NCBI GenBank assembly: GCA_018894105.1
Contig: CM032121.1
Span: 24,211,730 to 24,275,729, forward strand
Reading direction: 5' to 3'
Source of the DNA: Jacaranda mimosifolia
Lineage: Eukaryota > Streptophyta > Magnoliopsida > Lamiales > Bignoniaceae
DNA: 64,000 bases
Shown here: piece by piece, positions 1 to 13,175 of the stretch
Layout of the letters: every line of letters begins with the position of its first letter
Numbering within the stretch: the stretch's first letter is position 1
Translations under genes and position numbers: made by a program
Notes under the pieces: model-generated
The model's database searches: none
Seen by the model: only the letters and a program-made list of their open reading frames with translations
What the model was told of the DNA's origin: nothing

Positions 1-1602
1 ATTGCTCATACAGTTTTTCCATCTCATTCACTAGTATGAATTAGGTCAGTTCACCCAAATATAAGTTGATTTCGACTTTTTATTACAGTTGCAAATTCAT
101 AATATAAAAATTCATCATTTAAATTAGTGATCTTTCAATAATTGACGTTCCTAATACACAAGTAACCATTTTGTCTGTTCATTTATAAGTGCATTTATGC
201 AATATTGGTTACATATATTTTAATTTTTATTGAAATATGAGGCTTTTTATTTCTCATAAAATTGTTATATTGAGACTCATAGGGTATTTGGATTTAACAA
301 ATATTATAAACTTTGGGAGATCATATGATATTTTTGAAACTTATACAATATTATATCTTATTTTAAAAATAACATCTAGAAATGTTAGATTGAATAAAAC
401 ATAGGGCCAAGTCTACTTCAATACTTGGTATGATGTTTTCTATCAAAATCGTTGCGTCAGGAATCCTCTTCTCATCTTTTTTTCCGTCTTTCATTTTGAT
501 TGAAATTGATACTTGGTGTTGGAGATAATTGATCTTGGGTTTCCACATCATTTGGCTTCACACCAGAAAGGCTCAGATCAAGTGGATCTATCTTTCGTTT
601 TCGTCCTTCAATCTACGACAAATAATTCCAATCGACATTATTCTTACCTAATTTTGCCTTTGTTGAATAGCATCTTAGTTCTTTTCTTTTCTTTTCTTCT
701 AAGGTCCATCTTGCAAAAGAAAGTGTCAAATAAGTTGAAAAAAGGAAAAAAAATCACCAACAAAGATTCGAGGCTACGTAAGGGCATCATTTAATTTGTC
801 TTTATTGCATGTTGCATGTTATTTCTAGCTCATTTCCATTATTTTCTTTTATTTAGTCAACTCTTTCAATTAATTGTGTGCTTTTCATTAATATACCTTA
901 TGTTCCATATTCTAAACCGTTTACCATTAGTTTTTCTATTCGAATCTTTGAAAAAACAACACACAAATCAACATTCAATCCTATATATTCTTTCGTTTCT
1001 TGCGCCCATTTACACACCATATATTCTTTTAATTCACTTCGTTCTGGGCCTTAAACGCAAGTCTTTATCCTTGCTAATTTCATCATGTAGTCAACTTCTT
1101 TGCAGTCATGAGTCTTTATTACTTTTGAATACCTTTTATTTATTTCAATTTAGTTCATGGGTAGGTTTAAAAATATCTTTGTTTCAACTGCTTCAAGTTT
1201 TGCTCAACATTTGGATTGGTTCATTCTGAGTCACTTAAAATAATCGACAGAAAATTCTACAGTGGAAAAGGGAAAGCGAATGAGAGGCTATCAGAGCGAT
1301 TAAAAGCTGAACTATTTTCAAACATGAGAATTGAGTCGAAGAGAAAATATTTTGAGTGCAAACATGTGAAGAAGTGTGGGAAGTAATTTCTGTTCTTTTC
1401 TCACATTTTTCCAAAGTTTAGCAACATCAAACTGGCATCGTGAAGGTAGTGACAAGCAACCATATATGTTCTTCACTTTGGAAGCTATTCAAAAGCAATT
1501 CACAAGGTTTGAATGTTATGTTTAATGAGCCAAGGGCTTGGATAGAGAAACATTCAGCCCAAATTGAGGAGTTAAAATGAACGTAGCAAGCTAGCTTTAC
1601 CA
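1..1602 (+). repeat. satellite monomer M1, left type (5' edge cut by window)
   Basis: The window opens about 58 bases into a monomer, so the array extends to the left; the full length would be about 1660 bp. It shares private variants with the next monomer only, such as ATTGTGTGC near 866 and AATGAGAGGC near 1278. An in-frame TAA (GGGAAGTAATTT near 1384) interrupts the frame that is open in the other copies of this segment. No gene is supported. Confidence 0.9.
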
Positions 1603-3267
1603 ATAATCATAGGTGTTGAGGGAGAAAGTTCCCAATTTTTGTGAAAAAAATTAGCAATAAATTGGTCATACAGTTTTTCCATCTCATTCACTAGTATGAA
1701 TTAGGTTTATTCACCCAAATATAAGTTGATTTCGACTTCTTATTACAGTTGCAAATTCATAATACAAAAATTCATCATTTAAATTTGTGATCTTTCAATA
1801 ATTAACGTTTCTAATACACAAGTAACCATTTTGTCTGTTCATTTATAAGTGCATTTATGCAATTTTTGTTACTTATGTTTTAATTTTTATTGAAATATGA
1901 GGCTTTTTATTTCTCATAAAATTGTTATATTAAGACTCATAAGGTATTTGGATTTAACAAATATTACAAACTTTGGCAGATCATATGATATTTTTGAAAC
2001 TTATACAATATTATATCTTATTTTAAAAATAACATCTAGAAATGTTAGATTGAATAAAACATAGGGCCAAGTCTACTTCAATACTTGGTATGATGTTTTC
2101 TATCAAAATCGTTGCGTCAGGAATCCTCTTCTCATCTTTTTTTCCTTCTTTCATTTTGATTGAAATTGATACTTGGTGTTGGAGATAATTGATCTTGGGT
2201 TTCCACATCATTTGGCTTCACACCAGAAAGGCTCAGATCAAGTGGATCTATCTTTCGTTTTCGTCCTTCAATCTACGACAAATAATTCCAATCGACATTA
2301 TTCTTACCTAATTTTGCCTTTGTTGAATAGCATCTTAGTTCTTTTCTTTTCTTTTCTTTTCTTCTAAGGTCCATCTTGCAAAAGAAAGTGTCAAATAAGT
2401 TGAAAAAAGGAAAAAAAATCACCAACAAAGATTCGAGGCTACGTAAGGGCATCATTTAATTTGTCTTTATTGCATGTTGCATGTTATTTCTAGCTCATTT
2501 CCATTATTTTCTTTTATTTAGTCAACTCTTTCAATTAATTGTGTGCTTTTCATTAATATACCTTATGTTCCATATTCTAAACCGTTTACCATTAGTTTTT
2601 CTATTCGAATCTTTGAAAAAACAACACACAAATCAACATTCAATCCTATATATTCTTTCGTTTCTTGCGCCCATTTACACACCATATATTCTTTTAATTC
2701 ACTTCGTTCTGGGCCTTAAACGCAAGTCTTTATCCTTGCTAATTTCATCATGTAGTCAACTTCTTTGCATTCATGAGTCTTTATTACTTTTGAATACCTT
2801 TTATTTATTTCAATTTAGTTCATGGGTAGGTTTAAAAATATCTTTGTTTCAACTGCTTCAAGTTTTGCTCAACATTTGGATTGGTTCATTCTGAGTCACT
2901 TAAAATAATCGATAGAAAATTCTACAGTGGAAAAGGGAAAGCGAATGAGAGGCTATCAGAGCGATTAAAAGCTGAACTATTTTCAAACATGAGAATTGAG
3001 TCGAAGAGAAAATATTTTGAGTGCAAACATGTGAAGAAGTGTGGGAAGAAATTTCTGTTCTTTTCTCACATTTTTCCAAAGTTTAGCAACATCAAACTGG
3101 CATCGTGAAGGTAGTGACAAGCAACCATATATGTTCTTCACTTTGGAAGCTATTCAAAAGCAATTCACAAGGTTTGAATGTTATGTTTAATGAGCCAAGG
3201 GCTTGGATAGAGAAACATTCAGCCCAAATTGAGGAGTTAAAATGAACGTAGCAAGCTAGCTTTACCA
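1603..3267 (+). repeat. satellite monomer M2, left type, 1665 bp
   Basis: Complete monomer, nearly identical to M1 from the middle onward. It is 5 bp longer than M1 and M3 because the pyrimidine tract near 2340-2366 has one extra TTTTC unit. Its 5' part has TTAGGTTTATTCACCC, a variant shared with M3 and with M11, which lies eight monomers away. Confidence 0.9.
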
Positions 3268-4927
3268 ATAATCATAGGTGTTGAGGGAGAAAGTTCCCAA
3301 TTTTTGTGAAAAAAATTAGCAATAAATTGGTCATACAGTTTTTCCATCTCATTCACTAGTATGAATTAGGTTTATTCACCCAAATATAAGTTGATTTCGA
3401 CTTCTTATTACAGTTGCAAATTCATAATACAAAAATTCATCATTTAAATTTGTGATCTTTCAATAATTAACGTTTCTAATACACAAGTAACCATTTTGTC
3501 TGTTCATTTATAAGTGCATTTATGCAATTTTTGTTACTTATGTTTTAATTTTTATTGAAATATGAGGCTTTTTATTTCTCATAAAATTGTTATATTAAGA
3601 CTCATAAGGTATTTGGATTTAACAAATATTACAAACTTTGGCAGATCATATGATATTTTTGAAACTTATACAATATTATATCTTATTTTAAAAATAACAT
3701 CTAGAAATGTTAGATTGAATAAAACATAGGGCCAAGTCTACTTCAATACTTGGTATGATGTTTTCTATCTAAATCGTTGCGTCAGGAATCCTCTTCTCAT
3801 CTTTTTTTCCTTCTTTCATTTTGATTGAAATTGATACTTGGTGTTGGAGATAATTGATCTTGGGTTTCCACATCATTTGGCTTCACACCAGAAAGGCTTA
3901 GATCAAGTGCATCTATCTTTTGTTTTCGTCCTTCAATCTACGACAAATAATTCCAATCGACCTTATTCTTACCTAATTTTGCCTTTGTTGAATAGCATCT
4001 TAGTTCTTTTCTTTTCTTTTCTTCTAAAGTCCATCTTGCAAAAGAAAGTGTCAAAAAAGTTGAAAAAAGGAAAAAAAATAACCAACAAAGATTCGAGGCT
4101 ACGTAAGGGCATCATTTAATTTGTCTTTATTGCATGTTGCATGTTATTTCTAGCTCATTTCCATTATTTTCTTTTATTTAGTCAACTCTTTCAATTAATT
4201 GTTCGCTTTTCATTAATATACCTTATGTTCCATATTCTAAACCGTTTACCATTAGTTTTTCTATTCGAATCTTTGAAAAAACAACACACAAATCAACATT
4301 CAATCCCATATATTCTTTCGTTTCTTGCGCCCATTTACACACCATATATTCTTTTAATTCACTTCGTTCTGGGCCTTAAAAGCAAGTCTTTATCCTTGCT
4401 AATTTCATCATGTAGTCAACTTCTTTGCATTCATGAGTCTTTACTACTTTTGAATACCTTTTATTTATTTCAATTTAGTTCATGGGTAGGTTTAAAAATA
4501 TCTTTGTTTCAACTGCTTCAAGTTTTGCTCAACATTTGGATTGGTTCATTCTGAGTCACTTAAAATAATCGATAGAAAATTCTGCAGTGGAAAAGGGAAA
4601 GCGAATGTGAGGCTATCAGAGCGATTAAAAGCTGAACTGTTTTCAAACATGAGAATTGAGTCGAAGAGAAAATATTTTGAGTGCAAACATGTGAGGAAGT
4701 GTGGGAAGAAATTTCTGTTCTTTTCTCATATTTTTCCAAAGTTTAGCAATATCAAACTGGCATCGTAAAGGTAGTGACAAGCAGCCATATATGTTTTTCA
4801 CTTTGGAATCTATTCAAAAGCAATTCACAAGGTTTGAATGTTATGTTTAATGAGCCAAGGGCTTGGATAGAGAAACATTCAGCCCAAATTGAAGAGTTAA
4901 AATGAACGTAGCAAGCTAGCTTTACCA
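3268..4927 (+). repeat. satellite monomer M3, left type, 1660 bp
   Basis: Complete monomer. Diagnostic variants are TTAAAAGCAAGTC near 4378, GAGGAAGTGTGGG near 4693, TCGTAAAGGTAG near 4764 and GGAATCTATTC near 4805. All four recur together in M9, 9908 bp downstream, so M3 and M9 are close relatives. Confidence 0.9.
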
Positions 4928-6577
4928 ATAATCATAGGTGTTGAGGGAAAAAGTTCCCAATTTTTGTGAAAAAAATTAGCAATAAATTGGTCATACAGTT
5001 TTTCCATCTCATTCACTAGTATGAATTAGGTCAATTCACCCAAATATAAGTTGATTTCGACTTTTTATTACAGTTGCAAATTCATAATACAAAAATTCAT
5101 GATTTAAATTAGTGATCTTTCAATAATTAACGTTTCTAATACACAAGTAACCATTTTGTCTGTTCATTTATAAGTGCATTTATGCAATATTGGTTACATA
5201 TATTTTAATTTTTATTGAAATATGAGGCTTTTTATTTCTCATAAAATTGTTATACTGAGACTCATAGGGTATTTGGATTTAACAAATATTATAAACTTTG
5301 GCAGACCATATGATATTTTTGAAACTTATACAATATTATATCTTATTTTAAAAATAAAATCTAGAAATTTTAGATTGAATATAACATAGGGCCAAGTCTA
5401 CTTCAATACTTGGTATGATGTTTTCTATCTAAATCATTGCGTCAGGAATCCTCTTCTCATCTTGTTTTCTTTCTTTCATTTTGATCGAAATTGATGCTTG
5501 GTGTTGGAGATAATTGATCTTGGGTTTCCGCATCATTTGGCTTCAGACCAGAAAGGCTCAGATCAAGTGGATCTATCTTTTGTTATCGTCTTTCAATCTA
5601 CGACAAATAATTCCAATCGACCTTATTCTTACCTACTTTTGCCTTTGTTGAATAGCATCTTATTTCTTGTCTTCTAAAGTCCATCTTGTAAAAGAAGGAG
5701 TCAAAAAAGTTGAAAAAAGGAAAAAAAATCACCAACAAAGATTAGAGGCTACGTAAGGGCATCATTTAATTTGTCTTTATTGCATGTTGCATGTTATTTC
5801 TAGCTCATTTCCATTATTTTCTTTTATTTAGTCAACTCTTTCAATTAATTGTTCGCTTTTCATTAATATACCTTATGTTCCATATTCTAAACCGTTTACC
5901 ATTAGTTTTTCTATTCGAATCTTTGAAAAAACAACACACAAATCAACATTCAATCCTATATATTCTTTCATTTCTTGCGCCCAATTACACACCATATATT
6001 CTTTTAAGTCACTTCGTTCTGGGCCTTAAACGCAAGTCTTTATCCTTGCTAATTTAATCGTGTAGTCAACTTCTTTGCATTCATGTGTCTTTATTACTTT
6101 TGAATACCTTTTATTTATTTCAATTTAGTTCATGGGTAGGTTTAAAAATATCTTTGTTTCAACTGCTTCAAGTTTTGCTCAACATTTAGATTGGTTCATT
6201 CTGAGTCACTTAAAAGAATCGACAGAAAATTCTACAGTGGAAAAGGGAAAGCGAATGTGAGGCTATCAGAACGATTAAAAGCTGAACTATTTTCAAACAT
6301 AAGAATTGAGTCGAAGAGAAAATATTTTGAGTGCAAACATGTGAAGAAGTGTGGGAAGAAATTTCTGTTCTTTTCTCACATTTTTCCAAAGTTTAGCAAC
6401 ATCAAACTGGCATCGTGAAGGTAGTGACAAGCAGCCATATATGTTCTTCACTTTGGAAGCTATTCAAAAGCAATTCACAAGGTTTGAATGTTATGTTTAA
6501 TGAGCCAAGGGCTTGGATAGAGAAACATTAAGCCCAAATTGAGGAGTTAAAATGAACGTAGCAAGCTAGCTTTACCA
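4928..6577 (+). repeat. satellite monomer M4, left type, 1650 bp
   Basis: Complete monomer, 10 bp shorter than M3 because the TTTTC tract is reduced to TTTCTTGTCTTC near 5665. It shares TTCATGATTTAAATT near 5097 with M10, 9908 bp away, which matches the M3/M9 offset. Confidence 0.9.
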
Positions 6578-8226
6578 ATAATCATAGGTGTTGAGGGAAA
6601 AAGTTCCCAATTTTTGTGAAAAAAATTAGCAATAAATTGGTCATACAGTTTTTCCATCTCATTCACTAGTATGAATTCGGTCAATTCACCCAAATATAAG
6701 TTGATTTTGACTTTTTATTACAGTTGCAAATTCATAATACAAAAATTCATCATTTAAATTAGTGATCTTTCAATAATTAACGTTTCTAATACACAAGTAA
6801 CCATTTTGTCTGTTCATTTATAAGTGCATTTATGCAATATTGGTTACATATATTTTAATTTTTATTGAAATATGAGGCTTTTTATTTCTCATAAAATTGT
6901 TATATTGAGACTCATAGGGTATTTGGATTTAACAAATATTATAAACTTTGCAGACCATATGATATTTTTGAAACTTATACAATATTATATCTTATTTTAA
7001 AAATAAAATCTAGAAATGTTAGATTGAATATAACATAGGGCCAAGTCTACTTCAATACTTGGTATGATGTTTTCTATCTAAATCTTTGCGTCAGGAATCC
7101 TCTTCTCATCTTGTTTTCTTTCTTTCATTTTGATCGAAATTGATGCTTGGTGTTGGAGATAATTGATCTTGGGTTTCCGCATCATTTGGTTTCAAACCAG
7201 AAAGGCTCAGATCAAGTGGATCTGTCTTTTGTTTTCGTCTTTCAATCTACGACAAATAATTCCAATCGACCTTATTCTTACCTACTTTTGCCTTTGTTGA
7301 ATAGCATCTTATTTCTTGTCTTCTAAAGTCCATCTTGTAAAAGAAGGAGTCAAAAAAGTTGAAAAAAGGAGAAAAAATCACCAACAAAGATTAGAGGCCA
7401 CGTAAGGGCATCATTTAATTTGTCTTTATTGCATGTTGCATGTTATTTCTAGCTCATTTCCATTATTTTCTTTTATTTAGTCAACTCTTTCAATTAATTG
7501 TTCGCTTTTCATTAATATACCTTATGTTCCATATTCTAAACCGTTTACCATTAGTTTTTCTATTCGAATCTTTGAAAAAACAACACACAAGTCAACATTC
7601 AATCCTATATATTCTTTCGTTTGTTGCGCCCATTTACACACCATATATTCTTTTAAGTCACTTCGTTCTGGGCCTTAAACGCAAGTCTTTATCCTTGCTA
7701 ATTTCATCGTGTAGTCAACTTCTTTGCATTCATGTGTCTTTATTACTTTTGAATACCTTTTATTTATTTCAATTTAGTTCATGGGTAGGTTTAAAAATAT
7801 CTTTGTTTCAACTGCTTCAAGTTTTGTTAAACATTTAGATTGGTTCATTCTGAGTCACTTAAAAGAATCGACAGAAAATTCTACAGTGGAAAAGGGAAAG
7901 CGAATGTGAGGCTATCAGAGCGATTAAAAGCTGAACTATTTTCAAACATAAGAATTGAGTCGAAGAGAAAATATTTTGAGTGCAAACATGTGAAGAAGTG
8001 TGGGAGGAAATTTCTGTTCTTTTCTCACATTTTTCCAAAGTTTAGCAACATCAAACTGGCATCGTGAAGGTAGTGACAAGCAGCCATATATGTTCTTCAC
8101 TTTGGAAGCTATTCAAAAGCAATTCACAAGGTTTGAATGTTATGTTTAATGAGCCAAGGGCTTGGATAGAGAAACATTCAGCCCAAATTGAGGAGTTAAA
8201 ATGAACGTAGCAAGCTAGGTTTACCA
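6578..8226 (+). repeat. satellite monomer M5, left type, 1649 bp
   Basis: Complete monomer with a 1-bp deletion (ACTTTGCAG instead of ACTTTGGCAG near 6950) and the variants CACAAGTCAACATTC near 7585 and CGTTTGTTGCGCC near 7617. All recur in M8, exactly 4949 bp (three monomers) later. Confidence 0.9.
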
Positions 8227-9876
8227 ATAATCATAGGTGTTGAGGGAAAAAGTTCCCAATTTTTGTGAAAAGAATTAGCAATAAATGGGTCATACAGTTT
8301 TTCCATCCCATTCACTAGTATGAATTCGGTCAATTCACCCAAATATAAGTTGATTTCGACTTTTTATTACAGTTGCAAATTCATAATACAAAAATTCATC
8401 ATTTAAATTAGTGATCTTTCAATAATTAACGTTTCTGATACACAAGTAACCATTTTGTCTGTTCATTTATAAGTGCATTTATGCAATATTGGTTACATAT
8501 ATTTTAATTTTTATTGAAATATGAGGCTTTTTATTTCTCGTAAAATTGTTATATTGAGACTCATAGAGTATTTGGATTTAACAAATATTATAAACTTTGG
8601 CAGATCATATGATATTTTTGAAACTTATACAATATTATATCTTATTTTAAAAATAACATCTAGAAATGTTAGATTGAATAAAACATAGGGCCAAGTCTAC
8701 TTCAATACTTGGTATGATGTTTTCTATCTAAATCGTTGCATCAGGAATCCTCTTCTCATCTTGTTTTCTTTCTTTCATTTTGATCGAAATTGATGCTTGG
8801 TGTTGGAGATAATTGATCTTGGGTTTCCGCATCATTTGGCTTCAGACCAGAAAGGCTCAGATCAAGTGGATCTATCTTTTGTTTTCGTCTTTCAATCTAC
8901 GACAAATAATTCCAATCGACCTTATTCTTACCTACTTTTGCCTTTGTCGAATAGCATCTTATTTCTTGTCTTCTAAAGTCCATCTTGTAAAAGAAGGAGT
9001 CAAAAAAGTTGAAAAAAGGAAAAAAAATCACCAACAAAGATTAGAGGCTACGTAAGGGCATCATTTAATTTGTCTTTATTGCATGTTGCATGTTATTTCT
9101 AGCTCATTTCCATTATTTTCTTTTATTTAGTCAACTCTTTCAATTAATTGTTCGCTTTTCATTAATATACCTTATGTTCCATATTCTAAACCGTTTACCA
9201 TTAGTTTTTCTATTCGAATCTTTGAAAAAACAACACACAAATCAACATTCAATCCTATATATTCTTTCGTTTCTTGCGCCCATTTACACACCATATATTC
9301 TTTTAAGTCACTTCGTTCTGGGCCTTAAACGCAAGTCTTTATCCTTGCTAATTTCATCGTGTAGTCAACTTCTTTGCATTCATGTGTCTTTATTACTTTT
9401 GAATACCTTTTATTTATTTCAATTTAGTTCATGGGTAGGTTTAAAAATATCTTTGTTTCAACTGCTTCAAGTTTTGTTAAACATTTAGATTGGTTCATTC
9501 TGAGTCACTTAAAAGAATCGACAGAAAATTCTACAGTGGAAAAGGGAAAGCGAATGTGAGGCTATCAGAGCGATTAAAAGCTGAACTATTTTCAAACATA
9601 AGAATTGAGTCGAAGAGAAAATATTTTGAGTGCAAACATGTGAAGAAGTGTGGGAGGAAATTTCTGTTCTTTTCTCACATTTTTCCAAAGTTTAGCAACA
9701 TCAAACTGGCATCGTGAAGGTAGTGACAAGCAGCCATATATGTTCTTCACTTTGGAAGCTATTCAAAAGCAATTCACAAGGTTTGAATGTTATGTTTAAT
9801 GAGCCAAGGGCTTGGATAGAGAAACATTCAGCCCAAATTGAGGAGTTAAAATGAACGTAGCAAGCTAGGTTTACCA
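8227..9876 (+). repeat. satellite monomer M6, left type, 1650 bp
   Basis: Complete monomer, nearly identical to M7 over most of its length. Both carry CGTTTCTGATACAC (near 8430 and 10080), TCTCGTAAAATTG and TGTCGAATAGC. This is the signature of a recent tandem duplication of one monomer. Confidence 0.9.
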
Positions 9877-11526
9877 ATAATCATAGGTGTTGAGGGAAAA
9901 AGTTCCCAATTTTTGTGAAAAGAATTACCAATAAATGGGTCATACAGTTTTTCCATCCCATTCACTAGTATGAATTCGGTCAATTCACCCAAATATAAGT
10001 TGATTTCGACTTTTTATTACAGTTGCAAATTCATAATACAAAAATTCATCATTTAAATTAGTGATCTTTCAATAATTAACGTTTCTGATACACAAGTAAC
10101 CATTTTGTCTGTTCATTTATAAGTGCATTTATGCAATATTGGTTACATATATTTTAATTTTTATTGAAATATGAGGCTTTTTATTTCTCGTAAAATTGTT
10201 ATATTGAGACTCATAGAGTATTTGGATTTAACAAATATTATAAACTTTGGCAGATCATATGATATTTTTGAAACTTATACAATATTATATCTTATTTTAA
10301 AAATAACATCTAGAAATGTTAGATTGAATAAAACATAGGGCCAAGTCTACTTCAATACTTGGTATGATGTTTTCTATCTAAATCGTTGCATCAGGAATCC
10401 TCTTCTCATCTTGTTTTCTTTCTTTCATTTTGATCGAAATTGATGCTTGGTGTTGGAGATAATTGATCTTGGGTTTCCGCATCATTTGGCTTCAGACCAG
10501 AAAGGCTCAGATCAAGTGGATCTATCTTTTGTTTTCGTCTTTCAATCTACGACAAATAATTCCAATCGACCTTATTCTTACCTACTTTTGCCTTTGTCGA
10601 ATAGCATCTTATTTCTTGTCTTCTAAAGTCCATCTTGTAAAAGAAGGAGTCAAAAAAGTTGAAAAAAGGAAAAAAAATCACCAACAAAGATTAGAGGCTA
10701 CGTAAGGGCATCATTTAATTTGTCTTTATTGCATGTTGCATGTTATTTCTAGCTCATTTCCATTATTTTCTTTTATTTAGTCAACTCTTTCAATTAATTG
10801 TTCGCTTTTCATTAATATACCTTATGTTCCATATTCTAAACCGTTTACCATTAGTTTTTCTATTCGAATCTTTGAAAAAACAACACACAAATCAACATTC
10901 AATCCTATATATTCTTTCGTTTCTTGCGCCCATTTACACACCATATATTCTTTTAAGTCACTTCGTTCTGGGCCTTAAACGCAAGTCTTTATCCTTGCTA
11001 ATTTCATCGTGTAGTCAACTTCTTTGCATTCATGTGTCTTTATTACTTTTGAATACCTTTTATTTATTTCAATTTAGTTCATGGGTAGGTTTAAAAATAT
11101 CTTTGTTTCAACTGCTTCAAGTTTTGCTCAACATTTGGATTGGTTCATTCTGAGTCACTTAAAATAATCGATAGAAAATTCTGCAGTGGAAAAGGGAAAG
11201 CGAATGTGAGGCTATCAGAACGATTAAAAGCTGAACTATTTTCAAACATAAGAATTGAGTCGAAGAGAAAATATTTTGAGTGCAAACATGTGAAGAAGTG
11301 TGGGAAGAAATTTCTGTTCTTTTCTCACATTTTTCCAAAGTTTAGAAACATCAAACTGGCATCGTGAAGGTAGTGACAAGCAGCCATATATGTTCTTCAC
11401 TTTGGAAGCTATTCAAAAGCAATTCACAAGGTTTGAATGTTATGTTTAATGAGCCAAGGGCTTGGATAGAGAAACATTCAGCCCAAATTGAGGAGTTAAA
11501 ATGAACGTAGCAAGCTAGCTTTACCA
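9877..11526 (+). repeat. satellite monomer M7, left type, 1650 bp
   Basis: The 5' two thirds match M6 almost base for base. From about 11125 it switches to the GCTCAACATTTGG / AAAATAATCGATAG haplotype seen in M2, M3 and M9, so the monomer is mosaic. Confidence 0.9.
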
Positions 11527-13175
11527 ATAATCATAGGTGTTGAGGGAAAAAGTTCCCAATTTTTGTGAAAAAAATTAGGAATAAATTGGTCATACAGTTT
11601 TTCCATCTCATTCACTAGTATGAATTCGGTCAATTCACCCAAATATAAGTTGATTTTGACTTTTTATTACAGTTGCAAATTCATAATACAAAAATTCATC
11701 ATTTAAATTAGTGATCTTTCAATAATTAACGTTTCTAATACACAAGTAACCATTTTGTCTGTTCATTTATAAGTGCATTTATGCAATATTGGTTACATAT
11801 ATTTTAATGTTTATTGAAATATGAGGCTTTTTATTTCTCATAAAATTGTTATATTGAGACTCATAGGGTATTTGGATTTAACAAATATTATAAACTTTGC
11901 AGACCATATGATATTTTTGAAACTTATACAATATTATATCTTATTTTAAAAATAAAATCTAGAAATGTTAGATTGAATATAACATAGGGCCAAGTCTACT
12001 TCAATACTTGGTATGATGTTTTCTATCTAAATCATTGCGTCAGGAATCCTCTTCTCATCTTGTTTTCTTTCTTTCATTTTGATCGAAATTGATGCTTGGT
12101 GTTGGAGATAATTGATCTTGGGTTTCCGCATCATTTGGCTTCAGACCAGAAAGGCTCAGATCAAGTGGATCTGTCTTTTGTTTTCGTCTTTCAATCTACG
12201 ACAAATAATTCCAATCGACCTTATTCTTACCTACTTTTGCCTTTGTTGAATAGCATCTTATTTCTTGTCTTCTAAAGTCCATCTTGTAAAAGAAGGAGTC
12301 AAAAAAGTTGAAAAAAGGAGAAAAAATCACCAACAAAGATTAGAGGCCACGTAAGGGCATCATTTAATTTGTCTTTATTGCATGTTGCATGTTATTTCTA
12401 GCTCATTTCCATTATTTTCTTTTATTTAGTCAACTCTTTCAATTAATTGTTCGCTTTTCATTAATATACCTTATGTTCCATATTCTAAACCGTTTACCAT
12501 TAGTTTTTCTATTCGAATCTTTGAAAAAACAACACACAAGTCAACATTCAATCCTATATATTCTTTCGTTTGTTGCGCCCATTTACACACCATATATTCT
12601 TTTAAGTCACTTCGTTCTGGGCCTTAAACGCAAGTCTTTACCCTTGCTAATTTCATCGTGTAGTCAACTTCTTTGCATTCATGTGTCTTTATTACTTTTG
12701 AATACCTTTTATTTATTTCAATTTAGTTCATGGGTAGGTTTAAAAATATCTTTGTTTCAACTGCTTCAAGTTTTGTTAAACATTTAGATTGGTTCATTCT
12801 GAGTCACTTAAAAGAATCGACAGAAAATTCTACAGTGGAAAAGGGAAAGCGAATGTGAGGCTATCAGAGCGATTAAAAGCTGAACTATTTTCAAACATAA
12901 GAATTGAGTCGAAGAGAAAATATTTTGAGTGCAAACATGTGAAGAAGTGTGGGAGGAAATTTCTGTTCTTTTCTCACATTTTTCCAAAGTTTAGCAACAT
13001 CAAACTGGCATCGTGAAGGTAGTGACAAGCAGCCATATATGTTCTTCACTTTGGAAGCTATTCAAAAGCAATTCACAAGGTTTGAATGTTATGTTTAATG
13101 AGCCAAGGGCTTGGATAGAGAAACATTCAGCCCAAATTGAGGAGTTAAAATGAACGTAGCAAGCTAGCTTTACCA
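11527..13175 (+). repeat. satellite monomer M8, left type, 1649 bp
   Basis: A second copy of the M5 haplotype, with the same 1-bp deletion (near 11890) and the same CGTTTGTTGCGCC variant (near 12565). Together with M6 and M7 this gives a three-monomer higher-order period of 4949 bp. Confidence 0.9.

Noticed and set aside
513..794. Recurrent 64-93-codon frame beginning MVLEIIDLGF
   Set aside because: Its length changes with the TTTTC microsatellite copy number in the middle of the frame (5-bp steps shift the frame), which a real coding region would not tolerate.
816..1229. Recurrent hydrophobic 132-140-codon open frame (also at 2481, 4141, 7440, 9090, 10740, 56872, 58549, 60214, 61891 and 63556)
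   Set aside because: It recurs once per monomer because the satellite is repeated. Comparing left- and right-type copies by eye over the first ~65 codons, changes at second codon positions (L>S, L>P, I>T, A>V, Y>S) are about as common as third-position ones, so there is no sign of protein constraint. A 1-bp deletion in M13 and stops in several older copies break it. The in-phase 9- and 3-bp indels of the terminal dimer are suggestive but too few to count.
2881..3108. Recurrent 75-codon frame beginning MVHSESLK, rich in Lys and Arg
   Set aside because: Present only because neighbouring monomers are nearly identical. It is truncated or shifted in M1 and in most right-type copies, with no start context or splice evidence.
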